Of a DNA stretch of 64,000 nt, positions 52,940-64,000 are shown one piece after another. The position numbers were made by a program, and so were the translations under genes. Within the stretch, counting starts at the first letter, position 1, and every line of letters begins with the position of its first letter. The notes below the pieces were generated by a model. It did no database searches. It saw only the letters and a program-made list of their open reading frames with translations, and was not told where the DNA came from. Origin of the DNA: Gentiana macrophylla (Eukaryota > Streptophyta > Magnoliopsida > Gentianales > Gentianaceae); assembly GCA_026214975.1 (NCBI GenBank), contig JAOBSW010000786.1:1-64000 (forward strand), in the 5' to 3' direction.

Positions 52940-55700
52940 ACTATAATTATATACGAAAATTTGTTTACACCTGTTTTAAGAAAACTCTAATACAATAGTA
53001 TACAAAAAGTTGTAATCCCCCATTTTGAGTAAAATCTACTATACAATTATTTAAAAAATGTTGTAAACCTCTGTTTTGAGGAAACTCTACTATACAATTA
53101 TATACAAAAAGTGGAAAACCTCCGTTTTGAGTGAACTCTACTACAAAGAGTTGTAAACCCCCATTTTGAGTAAACACTACTATAATTATATACAAAAAGT
53201 TGTAAACCTCCCTTTTGAGTGAACTCTACTATAATTATTTACAAAAAGTTGTAAACCCCTGTTTTGAGTGAACTCTAATACAATAATATACAAAAAGTTG
53301 TAAACCCCCGTTTTGAGTAAACTCTACTACAGTTATATACAAAATGTTGTAAACTCTGTTTTATTGTACCAAAAGTTGTAAACCCCCGTTTGAGTAAACT
53401 CTACTATACAATTATATACAAAAAGTTGTAAATCCCTGTTTTGAGTAAACTCTAATACAATAATATACAAAAAGTTGTACACCCCCATTTTGAGTAAACT
53501 CTACTATACAATTATTAACAAAAAGTTGTAAACCCCTGTTTTGAGTAAACTCTACTAAAATTATGTACAAAAACTTGTATACCCCTATTTTTAGTAAACT
53601 CTAATACAAAAAGTTGTAAACCTCCTTTTTAAGTAAACTCTGCTATACAAGTATATACAAAAAGTTGTAAACCCCAATTTTGAGTAAAATCTACAATACA
53701 ATTATATACAAAAAGTTGTAAAACCCCGTTTTGAGTAAACTCTAATAGAATAATATACAAAAAGTTGTAAACCCTTGTTCTGAGTGAACTCTACTATAAA
53801 ATTATTTAAAAGTTGTAAACCCCCGTTTTGAGTAAACTCTACTATACAATTATTTACAAAAAGTTTTAAACCACCGTTTTGAGTAAACTGTACTATAATT
53901 ATATATAAAAAGTTGTAAACCCCCATTTTGAGTAAACTCTACTATACAATTATATACAAAAAATTGTGAACCCCCGTTTTGAGTGAACTCTACAATACAA
54001 TTATGTACAAAAAGTTGTGAAGCCCCGTTTTATAGTACAAAAAGTTGTAAACCCCTGTTTTGAGTAAACTCTACTATACAAATATATACAAAAAGTTGTA
54101 AACCCCCGTTTTGATACAATAATATACAAAAAGTTGTAAACCCCCGTTTTGAGTAAACTCTACTATACAATTATTTAAAAAAAGTTATAATCCCCCGTTT
54201 TGAGTAAACTCTACTATAATTATATTCAAAAAGTTGTAAACCTCCATTTTGAGTGAACTCTACTATAATTGTATACCAAAAGTTGTTAACCTCCGTTTTG
54301 AGTAAAATATAATACAATAATATACAAAAATTTGTAAATCCCAGTTTTGAGTAAACTTTACTAAACAATTATTTCGAAAATACCTCCGTTTTGAATGAAC
54401 TTTACTATATTTATATACAAAAAGTTGTAAAACCCCGTTTTGAGTAAACTCTAATACAAAAATATACAAAAAGTTGTAAACCCCTATTTTGAGTAAACTC
54501 TACTATACAATTATAAACAAAAAGCTTTAAACCTCCGTTTTGAGTGAACTCTACTATAATTATATACAAAAATTAGTTAACCCCCGTTTTGAGTAAACTA
54601 TAATACAATAATATACAAAAAGTTGTAAGCTCCCGTTTTGAGTAAACTCTACTATACAATTAGATACAAAAATTTGTAAACCCCCATTTTGAGTAAACTC
54701 TACCATACAATTATTTACAAAAATTTGTAAACATCCGTTTTGAGTGAACTCTACTATAATTATATACAAAAAGTTGTAAACCCACGTTTTGAGTAAACTC
54801 TAATACAATAATATACAAAAAGTTGTAAACCTGCATTTTGAGTAAACTCTACTATACAATTATTTACGAAAATTTATAAACCCCTTTTTTGAGTAAACTC
54901 TACTATAATTATATACAAAAAGTTGTAAACCCCCGTTTTGAGTGAACTCTAATACAATAATTTAAAAAAAGTTATAATACCCCCATTTTGAGTAAATTCT
55001 ACTATACAATTATATACAAAAAGTTGTAAACCCCCATTTTATTGTACAAAAACTTGTAAACCTCCGTTTTGAGTAAACTCTACTATACTATTATATAGAA
55101 AAAGTTGTAAACCCCCGTTTTGAGTAAACTCTACTATACACTTATATAGAAAAAGTTGTAAACCCCCATTTTGAGTAAACTCTAATACAATAATATACAA
55201 GAAGTTGTAAACCTCCGTTTTGAGAATACTCTACTCTACAATTATTTACAACAAGTTGTAAACCACCATTTTGAGTAAACTCTACTATAATTATATACAA
55301 AAAGTTGTAAAGCCCTATTTTTAGTAAACTCTAATACAATAATAAACAAAAAGTTGTAAACCCCCGTTTTGAGTAAATTATATTTTACATTTATATACAA
55401 AAAGTTGTAAACCCCCATTTTGAGTAAACTCTACTATACAATTATATACAAAAAGTTGTAAACCCTCGTTTTGAGTAAACTCTACTATACCATTATATAC
55501 AAAAAGTTATAAACCTCCGTTTTGAGTGAACTCTACTCTAATTATATATGAAAAGTTGTAAGCCCCCGTTTTGAGTACAATAATATACAAAAAGTTGTAT
55601 ACCCCCGTTTTGAGTAAAATCTACTATACAATTATATACAAAAAGTTATAAACCCCCGTTTTGAGTAAACTCTATTGTACAATTATATACAAAAAGTTGT
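52940..55700. repeat. Satellite macro-duplication, copy 1 (copy 2 about 58740-61510)
   Basis: Variant monomers recur in the same order about 5.8 kb downstream. Anchors: ACGAAAA at 52953 and 58751, the TATTGTACCAAAAG monomer near 53366 and 59164, the short TTATTTAAAAGTTG monomer near 53801 and 59601, AATTAGTTAAC at 54571 and 60392, and CTCTACAATTATTTA near 55231 and 61051. The first anchors also recur 1449 bp upstream of copy 1 (51504). Confidence 0.75.
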
Positions 55701-58700
55701 AAACCCCCGTTTTGAATAAACTATACTATAATTATATACAAAAAGGTGTAAACCTCCGTTTTGTGAGAACTCTACTATAATTATATACAAAAAGTTGTTA
55801 ACCCCCGTTTTGAGTAAACTCTAATACAATAATTTAAAAAAAGTTGTAAACCCCCGTTTTGAGTAAACTTTACTATACAATTATTTATAAAAAGTTGTAA
55901 ACCCCCGTTTTGAGGAAACTCTACTATACAATTATATACATAAAGTTGTAAACCTCCATTTTGAGTGAACTCTACTATACAATTATATACAAAAAGTTGT
56001 AAACCCCCGTTTTGAGTGAACTCTAATACAATAATGTACAAAAAGTTGTAAACCCCCGTTTTGAGTAAACTCTACTGTACGATTATATACAAAAAGTTAT
56101 AAACCCCCGTTTTAAGTAAACTCTACTATACAATTATTTACAAAAAGTTGTGAACCCCCGTTTTGAGTAAACTTTACTATAATTATATACAAAAAGTTGT
56201 AAACATCCGTTTTGAGTGAACTCTGCTATAATTTTATACAAAAATTTGTAAACCCCCGTTTTGAGTAAACTCTAATACAATAATATAAAAAAAGTTGTAA
56301 ACCCCCGTTTTGAGTAAACTCAACTATAATTATATACAAAAAGTTGTAAACCCTCGTTTTGTGTGAACTCTAATACAATAATATACAAAAAGTTGTAAAC
56401 CCTAGTTTTGAGTAAACTCTACTAAACAATTACATACAAAATGTTGTAAACCCCCGTTTTGAGTAAACTCTACTATAAAATTATATACAAAAAGTTGTAA
56501 ACCTCTGTTTTGATTGAACTCTACTATAATTATATATAAAAAGTTGTTAACCTCCGTTTTGAGTACAATAATATACAAAAAGCTGTAAACCCCCATTTTG
56601 AGGAAACTCAACTAAACAATTATATACAAAAAGTTGTAAACCCCTCTTTTATTATACAAAAAGTTGTAAACCCCCGTTTTGAGTAAACTCTACTATACAA
56701 TTACATACACAAAGTTGTAAACCCCCGTTTCGAGTGAACACTAAATTATATACAAAAGTGAACTCTATTATAATTATATACAAAAAGTTGTTATCCCCCG
56801 TTTTGATTAACTATAATATAATAATATACAAAAAGTTGTAAACCCCCATTTTGAGTAAACTCTACTATACAATTATTTACAAAAAGTTGTAAACCCCCGT
56901 TTTGAGGAAACTCTACTATACAATTATATACAAAAAGTTGTAAACCCCAGTTTTGAGTGAACTATAATACAATAATATACAAAAATTTGTAAACCCCCAT
57001 TTTGAGTAAACTCTACTATAAAATTATATACAAAAAGTTGTAAACCCCCGTTTTGAGTAAACTCTACTATACAATTATATACAAAATGTTGTAAAGCCCC
57101 GTTTTATTATACAAAAAGTTGTAAATCCCTGTTTTGAGAAAACTCTACTATACAATTATATACAAAAATTGTAAACCCCCGTTTTGAGTAAACTCAAATA
57201 CAATAATATACAAAAAATTGTAAACCCCCGTTTTGAGTAAACTCTACAATACAATTATATACAAAAAGTTGTTAACCCCCATTTTGAGTAAACTCTACTA
57301 TAATTATATACAAAAAGTTGTAAACCTTTGTTTTTAGTGAACTCTACTATAATCATATACAAAAAGTTGTTAACCCCTGTTTTAAGTAAACTATAATACA
57401 ATAACATAAAAAAAAAGTTGTAAACCCCTGTTTTGAGTAAACTATACTATACAATTATATACAAAAAGTTGTAAACCCCTATTTTGAGTAAACTCTACTA
57501 TGATTATATACAAAAAGGTGTAAGCCTCCGATTTGAGTGAGCTCTACTATAATTATACACAAAAAGTTGTCAACCCCTGTTTTGAGTAAACTCTAATACA
57601 ATAATATACAAAAAGTTGTAAACCCCCGTTTTTAGTAAAGTCTACAATACAATTATTTACAAAAAGTTGTAAAACCCCATTTTGAGTAAACTCTACAATA
57701 ATTATATACAAAAAGTTGTAAACCCCCATTTTGAGTGAACTCTACTATAATTATATACAAAAAGGTGTAAACCCCCATTTTGAGTAAACTCTAATACAAT
57801 AATATAAAAAAAGTTGTAAACCCCCGTATTGAGTAAACTCTACTATAATTATATACAAAAAGTTATCAACCCCCGTTTTGTGTGAACTCAAATACAATAA
57901 TATACAAAAAGTTGTAAACCCTTGTTTTGAGTAAACTCAAATACAATAATATACAAAAAGTTGTATACCCCATTTTGAGTAAACTCTACTATACAATTAT
58001 TAAAAAAAAAGTTGTAAACCCCCGTTTTGAGTAAACTCTACTAAAATTATGTACACAAACTTATATACCCCCATCTTTAGTAAACTCTAATACAATATTA
58101 TACAAAAAGTTGTAAACCCCCATTTTTAGTAAACTCTAATATACAATTATATACAATAAGTTGTAAACCCCGTTTTGAGTAAACTCACTATACAATTATA
58201 TACAAAAATTTGTAAACCCCCATTTTGAGTAAAATCTACAATACAATTATATACAAAAAGTTGTAAACCACCGTTTTGAGTAAACTCTAATACAATAATA
58301 TACAAAAAGTTGTAAACCCCTGTTTTGAGTGAACTCTACTATAAAATTATAAACAAAAAGCTTTAAACCTCCGTTGTGAGTGAACTCTACTATAATTATA
58401 TACAAAAAGTTGTAAACCTCCGTTGTGAGTGAACTCTACTATAATTATATACAAAAAGTTTTAAACCCCTATTTTGAGTAAACTCTAATACAATAATATA
58501 CAAAAAGTTGTAAACCCCAGTTTTGAGTAAACTCTACTATACAATTACATACAAAAAGTTGTAAACCCCCGTTTTGAGTAAACTCTACTATACAATTATA
58601 TACAAAAACTTGTACACCCCCATTTTGAGTAAACTCTACTATACAATTATATACAAAAAGTTGTAAACCCCTGTTTTGAGTAAACTCTACTATAATTATA

Positions 58701-58739
58701 TACAAAAAGTTGTAAACCTCCGTTTTGAGTGAACTCTAC

Positions 58740-61510
58740 TATAATTATATACGAAAAGTTGTATACAACCGTTTTTAGTAAACTCTAATACAACAGTATA
58801 CAAAAATTTGTAAACCCCCGTTTTCAGTAAATTCTACTATACAATTATTTAGAAAATGTTGTAAACACCTGTTTTGAGGAAACTCTACTATACAATTATA
58901 TACAAAAAGTTGAAAACCTCCGTTTTGAGTGAACTCTACTACAAAGAGTTGTAAACCCCTGTTTTGAGTAAACACTACTATAATTATATACAAAAAGTTG
59001 TAAACCTCCCTTTTGAGTGAACTCTACTATAATTATATACAAAAAGTTGTAAACCCCTGTTTTGAGTGAACTCTAATACAATAATATACAAAAAGTTGTA
59101 AACCCCCGTTTTGAATAAACTCTACTATACAATTATATACAAAACGTTGTAAACCCTATTTTATTGTACCAAAAGTTGTAAACCTCCGTTTGAGTAAACT
59201 CTGCTATACAATTATATACAAAAAGTTATAAACCCCCATTTTGAGTAAACTCTAATACAATAACATACAAAAAGTTGTATACCCCCATTTTGAGTATACT
59301 CTACTGTACAATTATTAACAAAAAGTTGTAAACCCCCGTTTTGAGTAAACTCTACTAAAATTATGTACAAAAACTTGTATACCCCCATTTTTAGTAAACT
59401 CTAATACAAAAAGTTGTAAACCCCTGTTTTAAGTAAACTCTACTATACAATTATATACAAAAAGTTGTAAACCCCAATTTTGAGTAAAATCTACAATACA
59501 ATTATATACAAAAAGTTGTAAAACCCTGTTTTGAGTAAACTCAAATACAATAATATACAAAAAGTTGTAAACCCCTATTTTGAGTGAACTCTACTATACA
59601 ATTATTTAAAAGTTGTAAACCCCCGTTTTGAGTTAACTCTACTATACAATTATTTACAAAAACTTGTAAACCCCCGTTTTGAGTAAACTGTACTATAATT
59701 ATATATAAAAAGTTGTAAACCCCAATTTTGAGTGAACTCTAATACAATAGTATACAAAAAGTTGTAAACCCCCATTTTGAGTAAACTCTACTATACAATT
59801 ATATACAAAAAGTTGTAAACCCCCGTTTTGAGTAAACTCTACAATACAATTATGTACAAAAAGTTGTGAAGCCCCGTTTTATTGTACTAAAACATGTAAA
59901 CCCCCGTTTTGAGTAAACTCTACTATAAAATTATATACAAAAAGTTGTAAACCCCCGTTTTGAATAAACTATAATACAATAATATACAAAAAGTTGTAAA
60001 CCCCCGTTTTGAGTAAACTATACTAAACAATTATTTATAAAACGTTGTAAGCCCCTATTTTGAGTAAACTCTACTATACAATTATTTACAAAAAGTTATA
60101 AACCCCCGTTTTGGGTAAACTCTTATACAATAATATACAAAAAGTTGTAAACCCCCGTTTTGAGTAAACTCTACTATACAATTATTAACAAAAAGTTGTA
60201 AACCCCCGTTTTGTGTAAACTCAACTAAAATTATATACAAAAAGTTGTAAAACCCCTATTTTGAGTAAACTCTAATACAAAAATATACAAAAATTTGTAA
60301 ACCCCCATTTTGTGTAAACTCAACTATACAATTATATACAAAAAGCTTTAAACCTCCGTTTTGAGTGAACTCTACTATAATTATATACAAAAATTAGTTA
60401 ACCCCAGTTTTGAGTAAACTCTAATACAATAATATACAAAAAGTTGTAAACTCCCGTTTTGAGTAAACTCGACTATACAATTATATACAAAAAGTTGTAA
60501 CCCCCGTTTTGAGTAAACTCTACTATATAATATTTACAAAAAGTTGTAAACCTCTGTTTTGAGTGAACTCTACTATAATTATATACAAAAAGTTGTATAC
60601 CCCTGTTTTGAATAAACTCTACTATACAATTACATACAAAAAGTTGTAAACCCACGTTTTGAGTAAACTATAACACTATAATATACAAAAAAGTTGTAAA
60701 CCTGCATTTTGAGTAAACTCTACTATAAAATTATTTACTAAAAGTTATAAACCCCCATTTTGAGTAAACTCTACAATAATTATATACAAAAAGTTGTAAA
60801 CCCCCGTTTTGAGTGAACTCTAATACAATAATATAAAAAAAAGTTGTAAACCCCCATTTTATTGTACAAAAATTTGTAAACCCCCGTATTGAGTAAACTC
60901 TACTATACTATTATATAGAAAAAGTAGTAAACCCCCGTTTTGAGTAAACTCTACTATACAATTATATACAAAAATCTTTAAACCTCCGTTTTGAGTAAAG
61001 TCTAATACAATAATATACAATAAGTTGTAAACCCCCATTTTGAGTAAACTCTACTCTACAATTATTTAGAACAAGTTTTAAACCACCATTTTGAGTAAAC
61101 TCTACTATAATTATATACAAAAAGTTGTAAAGCCCCATTTTCAGTAAACTCTAATACAATAATAAACAAAAAGTTGTAAACCCCCGTTTTGAGTAAACTC
61201 TATTTTACATTTATATACAAAAAGTTGTAAACCCCTATTTTGAGTAAACTCTACTATACAATTATATACAAAAAGTTGTAAACCCTTGTTTTGAGTAAAC
61301 TCTACTATACCATTATAAGCAAAAAGTTGTAAACCTCCGTTTAGAGTGAACCCACTCTAATTATATACAAAAAGTTGTAAACCCCCGTTTTGAGTACAAT
61401 AATATACAAAAGTTGTATACCCCCATTTTGAGTAAAATCTACTACACAATTATATACAAAAAGTTATAAACCCTCATTTTATTGTACAAAAAGTTGTAAA
61501 CCCCCATTTT
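58740..61510. repeat. Satellite macro-duplication, copy 2
   Basis: Partner of 52940-55700. The offset drifts from about 5.80 to 5.88 kb and back, as expected if single monomers were gained or lost after duplication. Confidence 0.72.
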
Positions 61511-61520
61511 GAGTAAACAC

Positions 61521-62664
61521 TATAGGATGTAATATCTCCGGATGGATCAAAGATCTACCCGATTACGCAGCGGAAACTACAAGATCTAGATCTAGTCAAC
61601 CAAAATACATAAATAAATAGATCTAACCTACGAGAGGGTTAGATCACCAACCTTTTTACAGTGAAAAACGTCAAGAACAAGTTGATAGCCTAGTTGAGAA
61701 GCCAAAGTCTTCCAACGTGTGTCTCCAAACACCACCAGGTGGATGGTGTTTCAAGCCGCCGGACCTCCTCGATATGCTACCGGAATAATCCTGAAGATTA
61801 TTCCAACTCGAAACCCTAGTATTTAGGCCGAAATATCCAAGCCTAATACTCCTCAATAATTTCGAAAAATATGTGTCTAATTTGGTTTGGGAGAACTCTC
61901 TTTATATAGGAGAGTAATCCTTGTCCTCCAAGGATTTAATAATTAATACAAAATCAATTATAATAATCCTTATTCCAATAAAAGATAAATATAATAGATA
62001 TCCCAAACAAATTATGATAAATAAATATATTATCTAATATTCCATGAATTATCATTTAACAAATAAAAGATAAGTCACATGTTAAATAATTATCCAAGAA
62101 AACTAATTTCTTTCTAATTAATTAACTTGCAAAAATGCGCCCCAACCCTATTAAAATAGGCCCACACGCATCTTGACACAAATTGGGCCGAGTCCACGAA
62201 AAGTTTCTTTTCCGTGTATTTAATTAACTAGTCCAACTAAACAATTAATCCACATATCAATTAAATAGTCCAATCCAACTATTTAATTATAATTGAGGTG
62301 AAATGACGAGAAAACCTATGTTATGTTAGGAGCCACGTCGGGGACCATGGACCCATATTCAGTAGCTACAATAAATTAAATAATATTATCCGTCAGACTG
62401 AACAATAATATTCAATCTATTAATTCCGGGATTACACCACCATAAACCCGAAACTGAACTCTGCCGAATATAGATAACTTACACTCAACCATGAGTTGAT
62501 AAGGTGTCCACTGATATAATCATTACATACGGATAAATCCTCCATAGATTGTTCATTTCGAGTAGGGATATTTCCAAAAACCCTTCTCGAAACATATTAT
62601 CCTTATTTACCATTAACCCCCTAGTGATCAATTAGTTCACATACCAGACTAGTAGCTAATTAGT
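61521..62664 (-). repeat. LTR C, truncated copia LTR
   Basis: Minus-strand LTR homologous to LTR B, covering its 3' two thirds (about 1144 of 1716 bp). The terminal TGTAGG of LTR B reads TATAGG here. No primer-binding site follows; the LTR end abuts the satellite, so this was a 3' or solo LTR. Similarity to LTR B stops after AGCTAATTAGT at about 62664, where other sequence begins. Confidence 0.85.
61895..61915 (-). promoter_or_regulatory. TATA box framed by inverted repeat in LTR C
   Basis: ACTCTC (61895-61900), TTTATATAG, then GAGAGT (61910-61915). Same layout as in LTRs A and B. Confidence 0.6.
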
Positions 62665-62668
62665 TGAT

Positions 62669-62809
62669 ATGAATCCGGATCCACAACCTACACATGATCC
62701 GCTAACATTTCGGGTTGGACCTGAAACTCGGCTTCAACGTAAAAAGAGGCTCAAAGCTTTGGAAAAATTAGCCCAAGTAATAATGCAAGAGTCCAAGACC
62801 AATGATTAA
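62669..62809 (+). pseudogene. 46-codon tail of an unidentified, possibly retrotransposon, frame
   Basis: ATG at 62669 to TAA at 62807-62809. The frame is open back to 62660, where the copia LTR breaks off, so the true start is probably lost. The product is rich in basic residues after a PLTFRVGPETR stretch (RLQRKKRLKALEKL). This loosely resembles the basic tails of plant gypsy polyproteins (GPxTRxRxKK type), but I cannot identify it with confidence. It sits about 700 bp upstream of an LTR end, in the position of a 3' coding end of that element. It may equally be unrelated flanking sequence. Confidence 0.35.
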
Positions 62810-62888
62810 GATTCTGAAGTAACCAAGTCCATCATTTATGCGTGTGGGCTGCCTGAATAAATGGCCCATCACTTTGGCCTTTATTATG

Positions 62889-62912
62889 ATAATATAATAT
62901 ATATTATATTAT
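62889..62912. repeat. 24-bp perfect AT palindrome
   Basis: The 24 bases are their own reverse complement, built only from A and T. It could extrude as a small cruciform. No function is evident. Confidence 0.85.
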
Positions 62913-63166
62913 GCAATATTACTTAAGTGAATGACAAAAACATGGCTGAATAAGGAGAAGAAATGGCGCCACTTTTTGCTGATTTTGGAAGATGGGAAGA
63001 CAAGTTTTGGAAATGCAAAATACATTAAATCAAGGATTTCAAGAGTCCAAGCATTTATTCAAGATACATTGATTAATGATGCTTGGAAAACCAAGAGTTT
63101 GGGGCGCCACTTTTATCCTAGTTTTTAGAAAAACTTTTCATCTTACTTTTCTATCTATTATTGTCC

Positions 63167-63174
63167 TATAAATA
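63167..63174 (+). promoter_or_regulatory. TATA box of LTR G
   Basis: CCTATAAATACCC, about 370 bp before the LTR end. This matches plant Pol II core promoters. Confidence 0.6.
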
Positions 63175-63339
63175 CCCAAACTATTGTAACTTGTAATTCA
63201 GCCTTTTGGAAATCAATTAATCAAATTATATTTGTTCTTCACTTGGAAAAGTGTTGTGTGAGTTTCTCTGGAAAGGGAATTCAAATCTCATATTATCAAG
63301 GACTTGAGCAATCCTTGTGGTTATCCATATACCAAGGAG

Positions 63340-63360
63340 CTTAGAAACAGGTTTTCTAAG
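63340..63360 (+). other. Hairpin in the transcribed part of LTR G
   Basis: CTTAGAAA (63340-63347) and TTTCTAAG (63353-63360) are perfect complements with a 5-base loop. It lies downstream of the TATA box, so the RNA would carry it. Confidence 0.5.
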
Positions 63361-63370
63361 TGTTGAGGTT

Positions 63371-63457
63371 TATTCCAAGGTGCCTTCACACGGGTTGTGA
63401 TTGTGTCGCAGAGCTTATTATTCCAAGGTGCTTCCACACAGGGTGTGGTTGTGTCAA
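63371..63457 (+). repeat. 48-bp imperfect duplication in LTR G
   Basis: ATTCCAAGGTGC at 63372 and 63420 starts two similar units, each followed by CTTC-CACA, GGGTGTGG-like sequence and TTGTGTC. Confidence 0.7.
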
Positions 63458-63537
63458 GGACTTCCAAATACCTTCAAATCCATGATCCTAAGTATTCATT
63501 CGATCCGAAGCCTTCCTCCGGGCGGTTTCGCATCAGT

Positions 63538-63549
63538 TGGTATCAGAGA
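63538..63549 (+). promoter_or_regulatory. Primer-binding site for initiator tRNA-Met (LTR G)
   Basis: TGGTATCAGAGA matches the standard TGGTATCAGAGC at 11 of 12 positions, 2 bp after the LTR end. It marks LTR G as a 5' LTR of an element running off the right edge. Confidence 0.85.
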
Positions 63550-64000
63550 ATAGCAGATTGACGGTATTATAACCCTTTACTTTATTTCAAATCAAAAAAA
63601 AAATTCGAATATAAAAAAAATTATTTTATGTTGCATATTATCGTATGTATCTGAAGAACCATAGTATGCATATGATCGTGTGTATTTGAAGAACACTTTA
63701 TTTCGCACGAGCATCTATATATATATATATATATAAAGGGTGCACAAGCAAATCGTGTGTATTTGAAAAATAATTTGTTCCGCACGAGCATACTGTTCCG
63801 TACGAGCAACAAGTTAAAAAAAATTATATCGTTTTATACACTTCACAATTTTTGTGTTACATCTTTGAATATCTTCTCTAAAATACTTCACAATTCTTGT
63901 TGTGTTCACTTTGGAATTTCAAAAACTCTTAAAAAAATTCCTGATTCTTCACTCTTGGTATTTGGAAAAATTCGAGTATCGCTGATTACTTGAAATCCGA
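63550..64000 (+). other. Leader of the element starting at LTR G
   Basis: AT-rich sequence with no convincing frame. It holds imperfect repeats of ATCGTGTGTATTTGAA followed by CGCACGAGCAT (63674-63712 and 63752-63790, with a weaker unit near 63640 and a half unit near 63798) and a (TA)n run at 63716-63735. A 78-codon frame at the right edge (63757-63993) shows no recognisable domain. Confidence 0.5.
63716..63735. repeat. (TA)n microsatellite
   Basis: About ten TA dinucleotides between two units of the leader repeat. Confidence 0.9.

Larger units (their letters stand above)
48567..61520. repeat. Tandem array block 3
   Basis: The same monomer and orientation, with its own set of variants: GTTTTGAGGAAACTC monomers (for example near 49330, 49540, 49790, 50680, 50880, 51180 and 55905), ATTTTATTGTACA deletion monomers (near 49108, 50447, 51911, 53362, 55036, 59161, 60852 and 61480), and TTGAGTACAATAATA deletion monomers. 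The ACAAAACAACCCCC marker of block 2 was not seen. The last monomer fuses with LTR C at GTAAACAC/TATAGG. Confidence 0.94.
62830..63535 (+). repeat. LTR G, unidentified LTR with PBS downstream
   Basis: The 3' end is well placed: ...TTTCGCATCA at 63535, 2 bp before a tRNA-iMet PBS. A TATA box lies at 63167-63174. The 5' end is not certain. One candidate is the TG at 62964 after the purine-rich AAGGAGAAGAAA, which would give a 572-bp LTR; an earlier TG near 62850 is also possible. GGCGCCAC occurs at 62966 and again near 63103. A 65-codon frame inside (62931-63128) has no domain. Confidence 0.55.

Noticed and set aside
5870..61520. CRISPR-like direct repeats
   Set aside because: The repeats are contiguous monomers with no unique spacers, and the whole context is eukaryotic retroelements.
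5870..61520. Telomeric or known centromeric repeat
   Set aside because: There is no TTTAGGG-type telomere motif, and the monomer length does not match common plant centromere satellites. Centromere function cannot be judged from sequence alone.
62931..63128. A 65-codon frame within LTR G
   Set aside because: It is contained in the LTR, lies just upstream of its TATA box, and has no recognisable motif.

Overview
The window is plant-type repetitive DNA, most likely eudicot heterochromatin. It consists entirely of LTR-retrotransposon sequence and one very large AT-rich tandem array. I found no host gene, tRNA, rRNA or CRISPR array. The plant assignment rests on tRNA-iMet primer-binding sites, copia LTRs with GTGGGAGATT polypurine tracts, a gypsy element with Athila/Tat-like GTGTGGGGGAG tracts, and inactive, C-to-T-rich decayed copies. 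The sequence alone does not give a species.

Layout. 1-5869: 3' part of a decayed Ty1/copia element on + (polymerase remnants, PPT, LTR A). 5870-29657: tandem array block 1, with a monomer of about 49-51 bp. 29658-33887: a complete non-autonomous Ty3/gypsy-like element with two 1457-bp LTRs and a CAATT target duplication, inserted inside one monomer. 33893-40777: array block 2. 40778-48566: a minus-strand copia segment that begins and ends in the same internal sequence (about 457 bp, present at both ends), with one LTR (B) in its middle flanked by PPT on one side and PBS on the other. This is a circularly permuted, terminally redundant copy. 48567-61520: array block 3. 61521-62664: truncated copia LTR C on minus. 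62669-64000: the tail of an unidentified reading frame, another LTR ending at 63535, a tRNA-iMet PBS and a leader.

The array totals about 43.6 kb (about 870 monomers, two thirds of the window) in one orientation. Deletion-variant monomers recur roughly every 1.2-1.5 kb, which suggests higher-order repeats. Larger duplications of 5.8 kb and 17.4 kb offset overlie this. Block 8.4-24.1 kb has much noisier homopolymers than its flanks and may be a poorly polished or misassembled stretch.

Inferred history: the satellite came first. Copia elements then inserted into it (LTRs A and C both join it at their 3' ends). The permuted copia segment interrupts one monomer while keeping monomer phase. The gypsy-like element came latest, with LTRs about 1% apart outside one odd patch. 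None of these elements looks able to encode its own proteins. The numerous minus-strand reading frames in the array reflect the 51-bp period (17 codons) and are not genes.
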